A stretch of 64,000 bases of DNA, taken from contig JAVLUZ010000154.1 in the NCBI GenBank assembly GCA_036768485.1, positions 35,697,769-35,761,768 on the forward strand, given 5' to 3'. The translations under genes were made by a program, and so were the position numbers. Shown piece after piece: positions 53,551 to 64,000 of this stretch. Positions within the stretch are counted from its first letter, which is position 1. Each line of letters starts with the position of its first letter. Source of the DNA: Mermis nigrescens. Lineage: Eukaryota > Nematoda > Enoplea > Mermithida > Mermithidae. The notes under the pieces were generated by a model. The model did no database searches, was not told the DNA's origin, and saw only the letters and a list, made by a program, of their open reading frames with translations.

Positions 53551-56500
53551 TCATCCGACGAGCGGTTCCTGTTGTAACTGGACCGGGTTCGAACAACTGC
53601 GCCGCCCGAGCGACCAATCGGCCGCGCGTTGTCGTTCGTCGTCGAACGCCGACGACTTTCTAACGTCGAGACGCCGCGGCTGAATGGAAACTCGCCGGTT
53701 GCGATTGTCGCTGACGGAGGCGGCGGGCGCGGCGGTGACGCCAGCGGCAACGCCGGCGGCGCCGTTGCTCCGACGGCGGCGGTCGCCGCCGACGCATCCC
53801 GTCGAACAAAGCGAAAAAAACGCCGAGCGAAAGTGTTGCGACATGAATGCGTAGACAATCGGATTGACGCACGAATTCGAGTAGGCCATTATGGCGACGA
53901 TCATGCGCATATAGCGCAGAAATTCCGTTTGACTCAACGAGTTTAGAACTTTGAAGGCGACTAGGGCTTCGTCGACTAAATACGGCAGCCAGCAGATGAT
54001 AAAGAGCAGAACGATGGCGACAAGCATACGAACGATCTTAAAAAAATTAAAAATTTTAACTGATATAAAAGCTAAAATAGCATTAAAACTCCGTTATTCC
54101 ACAGTTTTTAATGAATTTCAAGCACTTTTGAAGAAATTTTTCAATTTTGACCCTAGCCTTCATTTAGCCTTATTTTCAGCGCAGATTTTCCCGTTTTCCT
54201 AATTCTGGGGAGTCTTGCTTATAAATGCACGGGGTCAGCCGGTCTGGAGGGTCAAAAATTGCGCTTTCTTGGGCCAAAATGACCTCGAGAACTGGTATAA
54301 GCGCTAAAATAGCGTTAAAACTATGTTATTACACAGTTCCTGGTCAATTTGAAGCACTTTGAATAAAATTTTTAATTTTCACCCGTTTTTGGTTTTATTT
54401 TGCATCAGTTTCTCCATAAGATTTTCCATTTTCCTATTCTAGGGGGTCTAGACCACCAAAGCACCCAAGTGTATGTCTCGTCTTGATCAAATATGGGCTA
54501 AGAGGGGAGGGGGTTTGGCTCCGCCCAGAAATTGATAGACTTTCCGCAGATTACTGTTGATCCCTCATAATACTATTTTTAGTAACATTTTTGGTGATTT
54601 CACCCCACCCCCACCCCAGAATTTTCTTGCTGCCCATGTGTGGTTTTGACCTCCCTAAACCCCCTCTACGTGCATGTCTGGTCGGAGTTCGTGCCAAGCC
54701 TTTGCATTGATGATTAGGATCAGACATGCAGGCAGAAGAGGGGGCTTGCAGTTACTAGCACCTGGAATGAAAGAATGAGAAATTTTCTCCGAAAAATTAA
54801 GGAAAATGAATGATTGTGGATCAATGTAGCTTCTACGCAATTTCTGGATTTATTCCAGTTTTTGAAGCTATTTCGGCTCAATAAACTGCCCGACCCCCTC
54901 AGAGTGCGCAACTATGCATCTATGATTACAAAAAGTCAATCGGACTCTCATTCACTCTTGTGCATCGGGGATTTGAAGCCCCAGAATTCAAAACACTCCC
55001 TACGACCACCGAAACAAAATAGAATGTTCAACGTTTTTTTCTCGATTTTTCGCAATTTCGACTCAATGGACCCTCTTAAATGCAAGTGCTGCCTCAATAA
55101 TGTCATTTAGTCATTAATTTTCGTGGAAATATCTGGGAATATCTACTCCGCTATTTGTTGCGAAATTGGCCAACTCTTTTCAGACGAGATTTCGCATAAT
55201 TTTTCAGCTGTTCAAAACTAAACCCATGCGTGCATCGTCTATCAAACAAATGTATCGACTCTAAATTTATCACTAGGCATCCGTATAATAACAATTTAAC
55301 GACCTGCTTAACGTTTTGATCTGATCCAGCTCTGGCTGAAGACGTCGTGTTTTTTCGCGCCGGATAACGGGTTTTTCTGATACCATTCGTCCTAAACTCT
55401 GGTATGGCTGGCAATTTAAATTCATCAATCGATAATTTTTTGTTGTTCAAATGCTCGAAGCGTGGCGATCCTTTTGAATGTGCCATTTCAGATTGCTTGA
55501 ATCTAACGCTGTTGCTAGTATAAGAGAAATAAATCAGCTGCCACGAAGGGCGTATCAAATCATACACGGGCAGCAACGAAATTCTGGGGGTCCGATGGAG
55601 CCAAACTGCCAAAAATAGCACCAAAAATTCAATTCTAAGGGTTGATAGAGTTTGGAAGTCTTTCAGATTTTGGGAGATCCAGACCAACCAGACCCCCACG
55701 CTTATGTGTGGTCCGATTGCTGTAGCCTTACGAGAATCCCTTAGACCCAAAAAATTTTTTGAGTAACATATTGCAAGGCAGATGATCGCTTTATTTCACT
55801 AATTCATGTGAAAAACTAAGACAAAAAGAAAAAATGTTTATTGACGATTAATCGCAGAGTATCCCTATTGCATTAAAATTATATATTTATGCGTTTCGCT
55901 CCGGAAATGCCTTTAAATATTTAGATATGTCAATTAATTTATCAAAACAAAAAAATTTGCAATTAAGTACATCTAAACGCTAGTTTAAAAGCATATAACA
56001 TCTTTCAAAGCATTTCAGCATTTTGAATAAATTAGTGATCTGCCATCCAAAATCCTGCACTAGCGATAGCCGATAATAATCGTACTGAATCACTTTGACA
56101 TATATACCGAGTACATTTCTACAAGTACTGAGCAACTTTAAAGAACCCAATGAAGTTTGCAGTCAAATGTAGTCTTTTATGATACTATAGTTTGTGAAGA
56201 CGAATTAAAAAGAAAACTGTTCGTTGATTAATTCAAAAATGAAGCAGTAGCATGTTGTGCATTATTTCATAAAGATAAAATGAAAATGGAAATGGCTAAC
56301 AGATATCATTTGCATTGGGGTAATAAAATAATAACTTACAAAATACGATGAAATAATTAAACGTTTCAACGTGTGATGGTCAAGATAAAGAGATTAAAAA
56401 TGCAAAAATTTATCAGAAATGCATAAATTTACGAAAAAAATCACCAATCTTACCCACAGCCATCGCTAGTAAATTGACGGCTAGAGAAGCAAATAACGCG

Positions 56501-59500
56501 AATCACACAAGCATAACAGAAGGTCATGGTAGCGACAGGAACACCAAATAAAAGAACAGTCTGATAGAATACAAATGCTTTTTCGAAATAGTCCACTGGT
56601 TCGTCGTACTGTCGGGAGCACCAGGTACCATGCCGTTTACGCACCGTTATGAAGTGCTCTAATCTCTGTATAGAACGAGCATGCTTTTATCAGACGTACA
56701 CAGTGGGGGTTTTGGGTTATAGATAATAGATGCGCAGCCAGACGGTTTGAAGGGAGTAAGGGTCAAATATTGAACTTTTTTGGAAAACAAGACAAAATTA
56801 GGCCTAAATTCATACACAAATCAAAGATTTTTTTGCAAAAATGCTTCAAATCGACCAGAGAGTTTCAATTATAGTAGGTTTTTACTATATTTTAGCGGTT
56901 TTACCAATTTTTAAGAGCATTTTAGCTCAAGAAAAACTATCTGGTTGATCAACTGGACCTCAAGAGTTATCTATTTCACTGTGACGTCATTGCTATGTCT
57001 CCTGATTTCAGGGAAGACGGGCACTAAAGTACGTTTTTCTCAAAATTAAGCATCCTTAACAGCTGAACAGCATCCCGTTTTCTAATAAGGAAATTTAATG
57101 CGGACGCTAAAATTTTGGTATTTACTCTGAATAGGCTCGACAAAGATAAAATTCTAAGTGTCTTAATTCTATTTCACTGGCACATTCTTCTTCCTGAACC
57201 GGCCGTAGACTTTTTGGAAACAATTGTAAATGGTCAATGGGGGGGGTGAAAAGCTAAGAAATATTTACATTAATCTAATGCTGCCTTAAATAAAGCAATT
57301 ATATGGAAATTAATATGAAATCGATTCAGCAGCTCGGTATATATTCAAGTGAAAGTAAGAAAAGCTGCCGTCTTATTTCTTATGATTTCCATTTTTCATT
57401 ATTTGTTAACGACCTTGTACATAATAATGCTTAAATAAGCGAATAAGGTGGGCCCTGGGAAAATTTTGCAGTTCGATCTACTTTCTTATATTTTTATTTA
57501 GCCTTGCTTTAACAACATAGCTTTCATCTATCTGAGAATTCGCATAAATGCAAAATTATTTGGTTTATGTTCTAGGACTAGTTGACTGATGAATAAAATG
57601 ACAACATTTACAACGCATTTAGAATCTAAAAGAATGCTTAGATGATGGATTAGCATGATATTGGAATTTCTGAGGACAAGTGGCTCACAAATATCTCCTG
57701 TCCCGCATTTAAAAACTTTCTCACACATCTGATTTGATAAATTGTCCAACGTCAAAAGTAAACAATACATATCGTCATGCTTTACTCGTACATTGGCTTT
57801 ACTCCACTCAGCTCCAAATTAGCAAACGCAGTTGATAAATTCTAAGAAAGCATTTATGTTTGCTAGGGCTAAAATAATGATTGAACATCATCGCGTAGAT
57901 TCAGTCTGATAAGTTTTTGAAGGAAATTGTTCAATTTTTGAATTTAAGAATTATAGGACACGGAACTAAAGCACAACTTTTCTCACATTAGATTCGCTTT
58001 TTTTGCTGAAGAAATAGTCAAAAAAATCACGTGATCCGTTTGCACTTGATATTTCTTAAATTTTGATTACTTTGAATGCCACTGATTAGCACAGATTATT
58101 CAAGAGAATTGACAAAAATATAGCCTAAGATACAAAAAACAGCCTTTATGTTTCTTGAAAAGTGAATACATTTCTGATATTATTATTTTGAACAAAATAG
58201 AAATTTCACCGCACACTTTTTTATACTTTGTGACTTCTAGTGGGTGTTTTACGCCTTCAGTCATTGTTAGAGAAGCGACTGAAATGTGATTTTCAGACTT
58301 AAGTACTTCCAGAGTTTTCAACGGAGAAAATAAAAATAGAGTAAGAGAATTCAATTTGGCACTGCTTTTAAGACACAATGGAAAACAAGAGTGAGATATT
58401 TGAAAATTACGTTCGTATGCCACGCCGGAATAGCAAGAATAAGCGAGCACAGCCAAATTAGACCAATAATCCTTCTCGTGCGGCTCATTGAACTTAAACT
58501 TTTGGTTTGAATCGGATGCACAATTGCATAATATCTATATCAGGATAAATAAAAAGCGCAGTAAAACAAGATAAATCGAAAATAAATACATTGTCAAATG
58601 CGAATGATTTTAAGTTTTGCATGGTAAAGCGACTGAAAAATATGATCCGTAAGGAGATAAGAAGGCTGAAGCTCAAAGTTATGTATTATACTTACATGTT
58701 AACCATAGATAGCCGGAAAAACGCATGTTTTCGCAAAAGCCGTGGGGGTTGGATGTTTTCTGATTTCCGGTGTGATAGAAGGACTACATAATATGGAGGA
58801 GGGTTTTGCGAGGTTTTCACCCCAATCTACAAAAAAATTTTTAACCCCCTCCTTCCAATTTTTCAACCACCACCCACATAATTAGCAATCTTCCAAAAGT
58901 TTCCAAAACTTTTCTGAGAATTCGCAGAAAAAATACTATTTTAAGCGCTTTTGTCTATTTTTTTGTTCAAAAGTGTCAAATTTTTGGTGCTTCGCACCAT
59001 TTACTCATGTTTTTACTATATTTTGTTTAATTTCTCCGACTTTGTGATTTTTTGAAATTTTTTATGTTTTAATGCTCTTGAAAGATACAACATCGTCAGA
59101 AATACTGAAAAACGAACGCGTACCCACCATTTTTTGGCCAAAGAAATGGACTTTGAAATTTCACCCCTTCCTCCCTCTCAGAATTCCCATGCTGTGCAAA
59201 TCTGATGGGCGACCAACTTTTGGTGGGAAGAGTGTCTCCTATCCACCTTTTAAATGCATTGTATTGTGGTTTATGGGTCTGGCTGGATTATAGGTGCATA
59301 ATATGGCCACTCTCATGAGTTGAGTGCGGTCTTGAAGGGGAGCTGAAGAGCTTTTTGAGCTAAAATAGTCTTGAACATTTGATTAAAAGTCAATTAGCGC
59401 AAAAACTACTTTAATTTACACTTTTTAATCAATTTCGAGCGCTTCTGCAGACAAATTTGATTTTCATCTATTTCAGGCCTCAACGCCACCTTATTTTTTC

Positions 59501-62500
59501 CAAAAATCGCTTTTTCGCCCTTTTGATGTAGTTTAGACATTAAAACTCCGCGTCGATAATAATTCAGCCTCCCAGGAAACAAACAAAGAAAATTTCCAGG
59601 GAAAATGGGTATTGACAAAAACTTAATAGAACTTTTTTGCCAATACAAGTTAGGCCACGCATCTATTCCCTATCTCAGTTTTCTATACTAAATCAATTTC
59701 GGTCTAAGAACATAAAACTTTAAAAAATGTGAAGCAAACATAAAAGTGTTATTTTCCAAGGCTCTACTTTGTTTAGTAATCTTACTTCTACGCGTTCCCG
59801 TCAATTTTCGGAACTTTAAATAATGTTGGTGCATATTGACTGTAATTTTATTTAAAACGTGATTAATTAGATTTTTTCATTTTTTCTGGATGTTCAAAAG
59901 TCGCGTTTCTGGATTTTTAAACATTTTTTTACATTAAAAAAAATCTCAGAAAAAAAGTCGTACGGCGTTAAGTCGGGAGAATAAGGAGGCGAAGGCACGT
60001 AAGGCGATTCATGCATGGCCCTAGATTGGCAACAGCCATATTCTGGGGTTCGATGGGCCGGATTCACAGAATTCAATTCTGTGGCTGACCGATTTTCAGG
60101 GTCCGCCAGATTCTAGGGGGGGGGTCCAGCCGGACCACCCAAACCCCCATGCCCATGTGTATTCATGACCTATCTTTATCCTCCTCGTTCTTCCGACTTA
60201 ACGAATGTACAACATTTTCTTTTTGGGAATTTATTAAATCCAATATGTACATTCGGGAATAGGAAACTTCATTATTCATGCTTTCAATAAAAATACAATC
60301 TGCATACGCTAAAAAAGTTCCGCTCATACAACGCGAACGATATTTGAAGTTTCAAGACATGATTTGATTACATACAAGTAAATCACTCATAATAAATCGT
60401 GGAACTCAACGTCGTAGAACTTTGTAGAATATAATTTCTAGGTTTTCTTCATTCAGCTAAAGACAAGAAAATTAGGTTCAGCTAAAGACAAGAAAATTAG
60501 GAAACAGATATGTGGCCCATCAAGTGCATACTTGATATTGGGTAGAAACCGTGAAAGTTTATTTCAAAATATTTATGAAATCCCACTTATTTATCAGGGC
60601 ATGAAAGCAAAGTTCATAAAAACCTTTGAATAGGGCTTTTTAAGACTTATGTAGAACTTCAAATGTAATAAAGCACAGTGCAAATGGTTCCCCAGATCGG
60701 CCATTATAAATTTGTAAAACGATGTTAATGACAAATAGCATTACATAGGTATTAAAGCTATATTTTCATGCACTTGAATATTCTGACAATTTTTTGACAT
60801 TAGTGCTTACAATTGAAATGAGTAGTCTTTACCTGAAACAGTTAATAAAATTTTCAAAGTATTATGTGAAAATGAGGCAATGAAGTGAGTCTCACGAAGA
60901 GACCGAGATCTCAAAGATTCAGTCGTAATGACATGTAATACGTGAAGAGTTGGGACCAGACATGCATGTGGGAAGAGGGATTTCGGTGTCTAGAGACCCA
61001 AGAAAAAATTGGAAATTTTATGGGAAAATGAAGAAAAAGGAAGACAAAATGAATGGACTTGAATATTTGCTTCGAAAGCTCTTGAAGTTGATTAAAAGCT
61101 ACGGAATAACGTAATTTTAACGCTATTCTAGCATTTTACCATTTTTTGAGGTCATTTTGGCCCACAAAGTTCAATTTTAGACCCCCTAAGACAGCTGACC
61201 TGCCAGATCGGCCGTGCTGTGCATCTATGGTTGAGAAATGAACACGAAGAGCTTGATTTGAGGTGATTAATCTAACAAGTGTGTCCGCCATCAGATTTAT
61301 TCCGTGCGTTAAAGACCTTGCTTTTATGATCATGAATATGATAAATTATATTTCACTTTCAGTAAAATTCGGAACAGAAAACTTTTTGGGACATTCTTCC
61401 ATTTTCTTTATAAAAAAATGTCTTAAACCAAAAAATTATGAGTACGCTGAAATATAAATCATAGATTTAAAACTTTTATTTGTCATTCTAATTTATCAAA
61501 CTATGTACATGTACGCTATCTTGGCTTGAGGTTCAGAAACGGACTGACATTGATAAATTTCACTAATTTACCTTTCTATGCTCACACCTGTCAAAGTAAG
61601 GCCAGAGCATATCATCGTAAACATCTGAACGTAATGAACAGACGAACAAAGAAATGCGCCCATCACCCAAGTGTACGACAAATATTTGGTAAACTAAAAT
61701 TGAAATTAATTAATTTTAATTATTATTGTATAATTATAATTATTATTAAGTTAATTACGCGTTTACGAAAAACTTGCAGTTTCCGAAATTTTGTAATTCT
61801 CAGTTTTCTCTGTATAAAAAGTTCAATAAAATATAAAAAAATTGACAAAATTACGATTTTACTGCACGCAATTCTATCGCCTGCATCAGATGAGAATGCG
61901 AGTATCAGCAATTAAAAATATACAAAATGAAGAAAAGAAAAACGGAAGATTGCTGCGTTCAGTCATTCTCAAAAATTGGACCTGATAAGTTATGAAATAT
62001 TGCAGAGAAATATGCAAGAGCGTTAGGAGAGCAGCATGTACAGGAGCATTAATAAAATATTGGCAATTAGTTATTTTGACGACACATTCGTCGGGACATA
62101 AGTACTTTAGTGCACAAAATGATTTAGTCAATAAAATTGCGATAATCTATTCATATGAAAAAATTAAGCTGAGTATGAGCATCAAATGGTCTTTTCTAAA
62201 CGAAAAAACAAAAAATTTCGTGTCTATGTAACTCGAGATTTTAGCCCTGCAAGAAACTTAGCAAGCGAAAAATAGCTTGTCCCTGGAGCTGCTTTAATAA
62301 AGTTTTTATTGAAAAATAAAGTCTTTTTTCGGATTCAAAAACTACAAGTAGAGGCACCGTAGAAGTCCGGTGACATTCCAAACTTTGAACTGATTTACGA
62401 ATCGCCCGACTCAGAACCAAACATGCATTCATGTAACGGCTCGAAATTTTAAATGGAGGGTCTCCGGTAATTTAAGGGCGGTGGGTGAATAACCTCCAAT

Positions 62501-63290
62501 TTTCGGCCGAAAATGGTCAAATCAAACCTCGAAACGGCCAAAAAATTAAATATTTTCCAAAAATCGGAGGAGGGAGGGTCAAAAAATATCTGACTTTGGA
62601 GGGATGGAGGGGACGACCATCTTCGGGTGGGAGATCCCCAATCCCCCTCTTACATGTATGCACATGAGAGTTTGCGGGCTTCTAGACAATAGAAAAATGG
62701 GACATTTTGTGAGGAAATTGAGACAAAATAAAGGTCATATATGGACGAAAATCAAATTTTTCCTTCAAAAGTGCTTGCAATATGATCATAAACTGTTGAA
62801 TAGCTTAGTTTTGACGCTATTTTATGATTTATACCATTTTACAGGTCATTTTTGCCCAAAAAAGCTCACTAAGTGACCTTCCAACCCGGCTGACCCCCAG
62901 ATCGACCATGCTGTGCCGATATGCTTAGATCATTCTCACCTGCACTGGTACGCAAAATAAGATGAGACACAGGTCCGAAGTGGACAAACTGACCAGAAAC
63001 ACATTGGTCACCGTCCTTAGACGCTTAAAGCGACAAATAGAATAAATCATCGTCAAATTGCCCAAAATGCCAATGACGAAGACGAAACCGTAAATTAGGC
63101 CCAGCGGCAAAACATCGCGAACTTCCAACGGCACGTCCGTCGGATAATCGCAATCACACGCATCGTCGTACCAAAAAGCCGGATCAGAACAATTGCAAAA
63201 AGTTTGATTCGATGACTTGTTATCAATAGTCTTAGAGCTTATCGATTGATCAACAAAATCGACCTTTATCGGGATAGGTCGGTCATACAT
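53551..63290 (-). CDS. Rhodopsin-like neuropeptide receptor (class A GPCR), 6 exons, complete
   Basis: Exons 63290-62940, 61693-61572, 58534-58411, 56665-56454, 55514-55304, 54036-53551 join with phases 0, 2, 0, 2, 0 into 501 residues. The extracellular N-terminus has three N-glycosylation sequons and several cysteines. TM1 has GILGNL. TM2 has LVSLSTSDLCLILFCVPVQ. TM3 begins after TKYLSYTWVMGAFLC and ends SIER|YYAIVHPIQ (ERY, split by an intron as in many peptide receptors). TM4 has IIGLIWLCSLILAIPAW. The second loop Cys (GTWC) can pair with the TM3 Cys. TM5 has VLLFGVPVATMTFCYACVI. A basic third loop follows, then TM6 IICWLPYLVDEAL and TM7 SNSCVNPIVYAF. The tail is about 80 residues, Ala/Arg/Ser-rich and encoded by GC-rich DNA. 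The closest recalled group is arthropod trissin/orphan peptide receptors, but the ligand is not determined. The exon 5 donor (GTCGTT) is weak. Confidence 0.93.
54042..54480 (+). repeat. R280 dispersed repeat: one truncated and one full copy, head to tail
   Basis: The full copy is at 54223-54480 (ATGCACGGGGTCAGCCGG to CCAAGTGTATGTCTCG) with internal blocks ACTGGTATAAGCGCTAAAAT and TGGTCAATTTGAAGCAC. A left-truncated copy precedes it at 54042-54222. The truncated copy begins 5 bp from the acceptor AG of the receptor's last exon. Noncoding. Confidence 0.75.
54720..54935 (-). repeat. R280 dispersed repeat, inverted copy
   Basis: Bounded by GATCAGACATGCAGGCAGAA and GCAACTATGCATCTATGATT. It carries diverged versions of the R280 core (CCAGTTTTTGAAGCTATTTC). 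It lies in the last receptor intron. Confidence 0.55.
55555..55722. repeat. R2-type dispersed repeat
   Basis: Begins ATACACGGGCAGCAACGAAA and ends ACCCCCACGCTTATGTGTGG. It lies just upstream of exon 5 of the receptor gene, about 40 bp from its acceptor. Confidence 0.6.
56666..58410. other. Receptor intron 3, nothing else recognised
   Basis: AT-rich intron with no recognisable nested gene. The open frame at 57528-57770 on the minus strand has no family signature. Confidence 0.4.
58541..60957. other. Part of receptor intron 2, decayed repeats
   Basis: It contains an R2-like remnant at about 60045-60165 (ending CCCCATGCCCATGTG) and a 24-bp tandem duplication at about 60452-60500. An apparent Asp-Arg splice site near 60170 was examined and rejected. 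No gene. Confidence 0.4.
60958..61233 (-). repeat. R280 dispersed repeat, inverted copy
   Basis: Starts CCAGACATGCATGTGGGAAG and ends GATCGGCCGTGCTGTGCATC. The core CATTTTGGCCCACAAAGTTC and AACGCTATTCTAGCATTTTA match other copies. It lies in receptor intron 2. Confidence 0.8.
62645..62925 (-). repeat. R280 dispersed repeat, inverted copy
   Basis: Starts TACATGTATGCACATGAGAG and ends CAGATCGACCATGCTGTGCC. The core CATTTTACAGGTCATTTTTG is preserved. Its terminus is 13 bp from the splice donor of receptor exon 1. Confidence 0.8.
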
Positions 63291-63470
63291 CGTTAATTAT
63301 TGATCTAAAACATAGACTTGATTAATCGAGTGAAAATTTCGTAAAGACTTTATCTAATCGAGAAGAAGTAAGAATAAAGCAGATTTGATGTAAATAAGAA
63401 GAATCAATAATAAAACAGATTTGATATAAATAAAGCGATATTCCACACAAGACGATTTAGTTGTCAGGTG

Positions 63471-63750
63471 CATAGGTTCACAGCATGATCGGTCTGGAGG
63501 GTCAGCAGGTCTAGGGACTAAAAATTGAGCATTTTGGGGACAAAGTGACCTTAAAAACTGGTATAAAGCTAAAAAAGCTTTTAAACTACGTTATTTCACA
63601 TTTTCTGGTCAATTTCAGGCACTTTTGAAGAAATACAATTTTCATTCATTTTTGACCTTCATTTTGCCTTAACTCCCCCCCCCCAATTTTCCATTGTTCC
63701 ATTTAGGGGGTCTAGACCCGCCCGATTCTCCATACGTGCATGTCTGATCA
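63471..63750 (+). repeat. R280 dispersed repeat, best full copy
   Basis: Starts GTTCACAGCATGATCGGTCT and ends CATACGTGCATGTCTGATCA, about 280 bp, with the core AAAAACTGGTATAAAGCTAA and TGGTCAATTTCAGGCACTTT. It lies upstream of the receptor ATG. No RNA polymerase III box or TIR was fixed, so its class is unknown. Confidence 0.8.
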
Positions 63751-64000
63751 AGTATCAAAACAGTGTTTTTCCGACTAGAATGGTATAAAACGTATTTCAG
63801 AAAATAAATTGGCGTTGAATTTTGATGAAAAATAGAAAACGTTCAAGAGAGTACGGAATTAAAGTTCAACTAGGTCAATTTGATGGTCCTTAGGTGGCAG
63901 ATACGCGCAAACATACACATGTAATTTGTGTGTATATCGCAAAAACGATCAAAGAGAATATTCTGGTAAACAGGCTTAGTTATAAACTAAAACGGACAAA

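Larger units (their letters stand above)
50460..53580. repeat. Diverged tandem duplication reaching the end of the neuropeptide-receptor gene
   Basis: Copy A (about 50460-51090) and copy B (about 51105-53580) share GAAGTTTAGA, GCAGGAAG, TTTGAGAAAAGTAGCAA, AATAAAGATGAGGTT and ACGTTTCCAGGAATTAGTAG. Copy B ends in the last codons of the receptor (53551 onward). At the equivalent internal site, copy A holds an R2-type insertion (about 50835-50980) and copy B holds a hAT element (51450-53481). Confidence 0.7.

Noticed and set aside
60169..60240. Asp-Arg followed by a GT donor, considered as receptor exon 2
   Set aside because: The upstream codons are charged (Glu-Glu-Asp-Lys), not a TM3 helix. 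The true exon was found at 61572-61693.
61886..62131. Minus-strand frame resembling a TM3 segment
   Set aside because: It lacks the [E/D]R-Y ending and the tryptophan-Cys context. The phase-compatible exon at 61572-61693 fits every position.
1..64000. tRNA genes, CRISPR arrays, bacterial promoters or operons
   Set aside because: No paired A and B boxes with a cloverleaf, no spaced identical repeats and no prokaryotic gene order were found. The window is eukaryotic.

Overview
This is a 64 kb stretch of nuclear DNA from an animal, most likely an arthropod and possibly an insect. The species was not identified. The background is AT-rich, genes are split by GT-AG introns of about 50 bp to 6 kb, and more than half of the sequence is recognisable as layered mobile DNA. 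No operons, prokaryotic genes, rRNA, tRNA or CRISPR arrays were seen. Exon models were built by hand from family motifs, splice sites and codon phase. No database search was run.

Three real genes stand out. (1) 23.8-30.9 kb, minus strand: a selenium-binding protein 1 (methanethiol oxidase) family gene. Ten exons join in perfect phase, but the short last exon with the family's conserved C-terminus was not found. (2) 39.1-47.7 kb, plus strand: four phase-compatible exons encode a 302-residue protein made of a signal peptide plus the S1 and S2 halves of an ionotropic glutamate receptor ligand-binding domain. It has no amino-terminal domain, no M1-M3 pore and no M4. This looks like a natural secreted glutamate-receptor binding domain and is the most interesting thing in the window. 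(3) 53.6-63.3 kb, minus strand: a complete six-exon, 501-residue rhodopsin-like neuropeptide receptor. A weaker fourth candidate at 35.0-36.9 kb encodes Glu/Arg/Gln-rich coiled coil and may be decaying. A gag-like reading frame runs off the left edge.

Layout. 0-7 kb: gag-like ORF, an LTR-like repeat and its relative, and local duplications. 7-14 kb: two copies of an unusual modular repeat (family V), a broken Merlin/IS1016-like transposase exon and a TIR element. 14-18.2 kb: a three-level nest, in which a T-family TIR element holds a LINE remnant that is split by a hAT-like element carrying inverted minisatellites. 18.4-23.8 kb: a long pure CG repeat, hairpins, a second T element and a reversed V copy. 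24-31 kb: the selenium-binding protein gene. 32-38 kb: minisatellite, a foldback element and the coiled-coil candidate. 39-48 kb: the soluble receptor-domain gene, whose 5.8 kb intron is packed with transposons. 50-53.5 kb: a tandem duplication of the receptor 3' end, with hAT-like elements inserted one inside another and a hairpin array inside. 53.5-64 kb: the neuropeptide receptor with R280 repeats in its introns.

Several mobile elements are pinned by exact target-site duplications that could be read directly: 25,680; 33,706; 35,532; 40,370; and 51,592, plus a 7-of-8 match at 14,666. The genes have no evident shared pathway.
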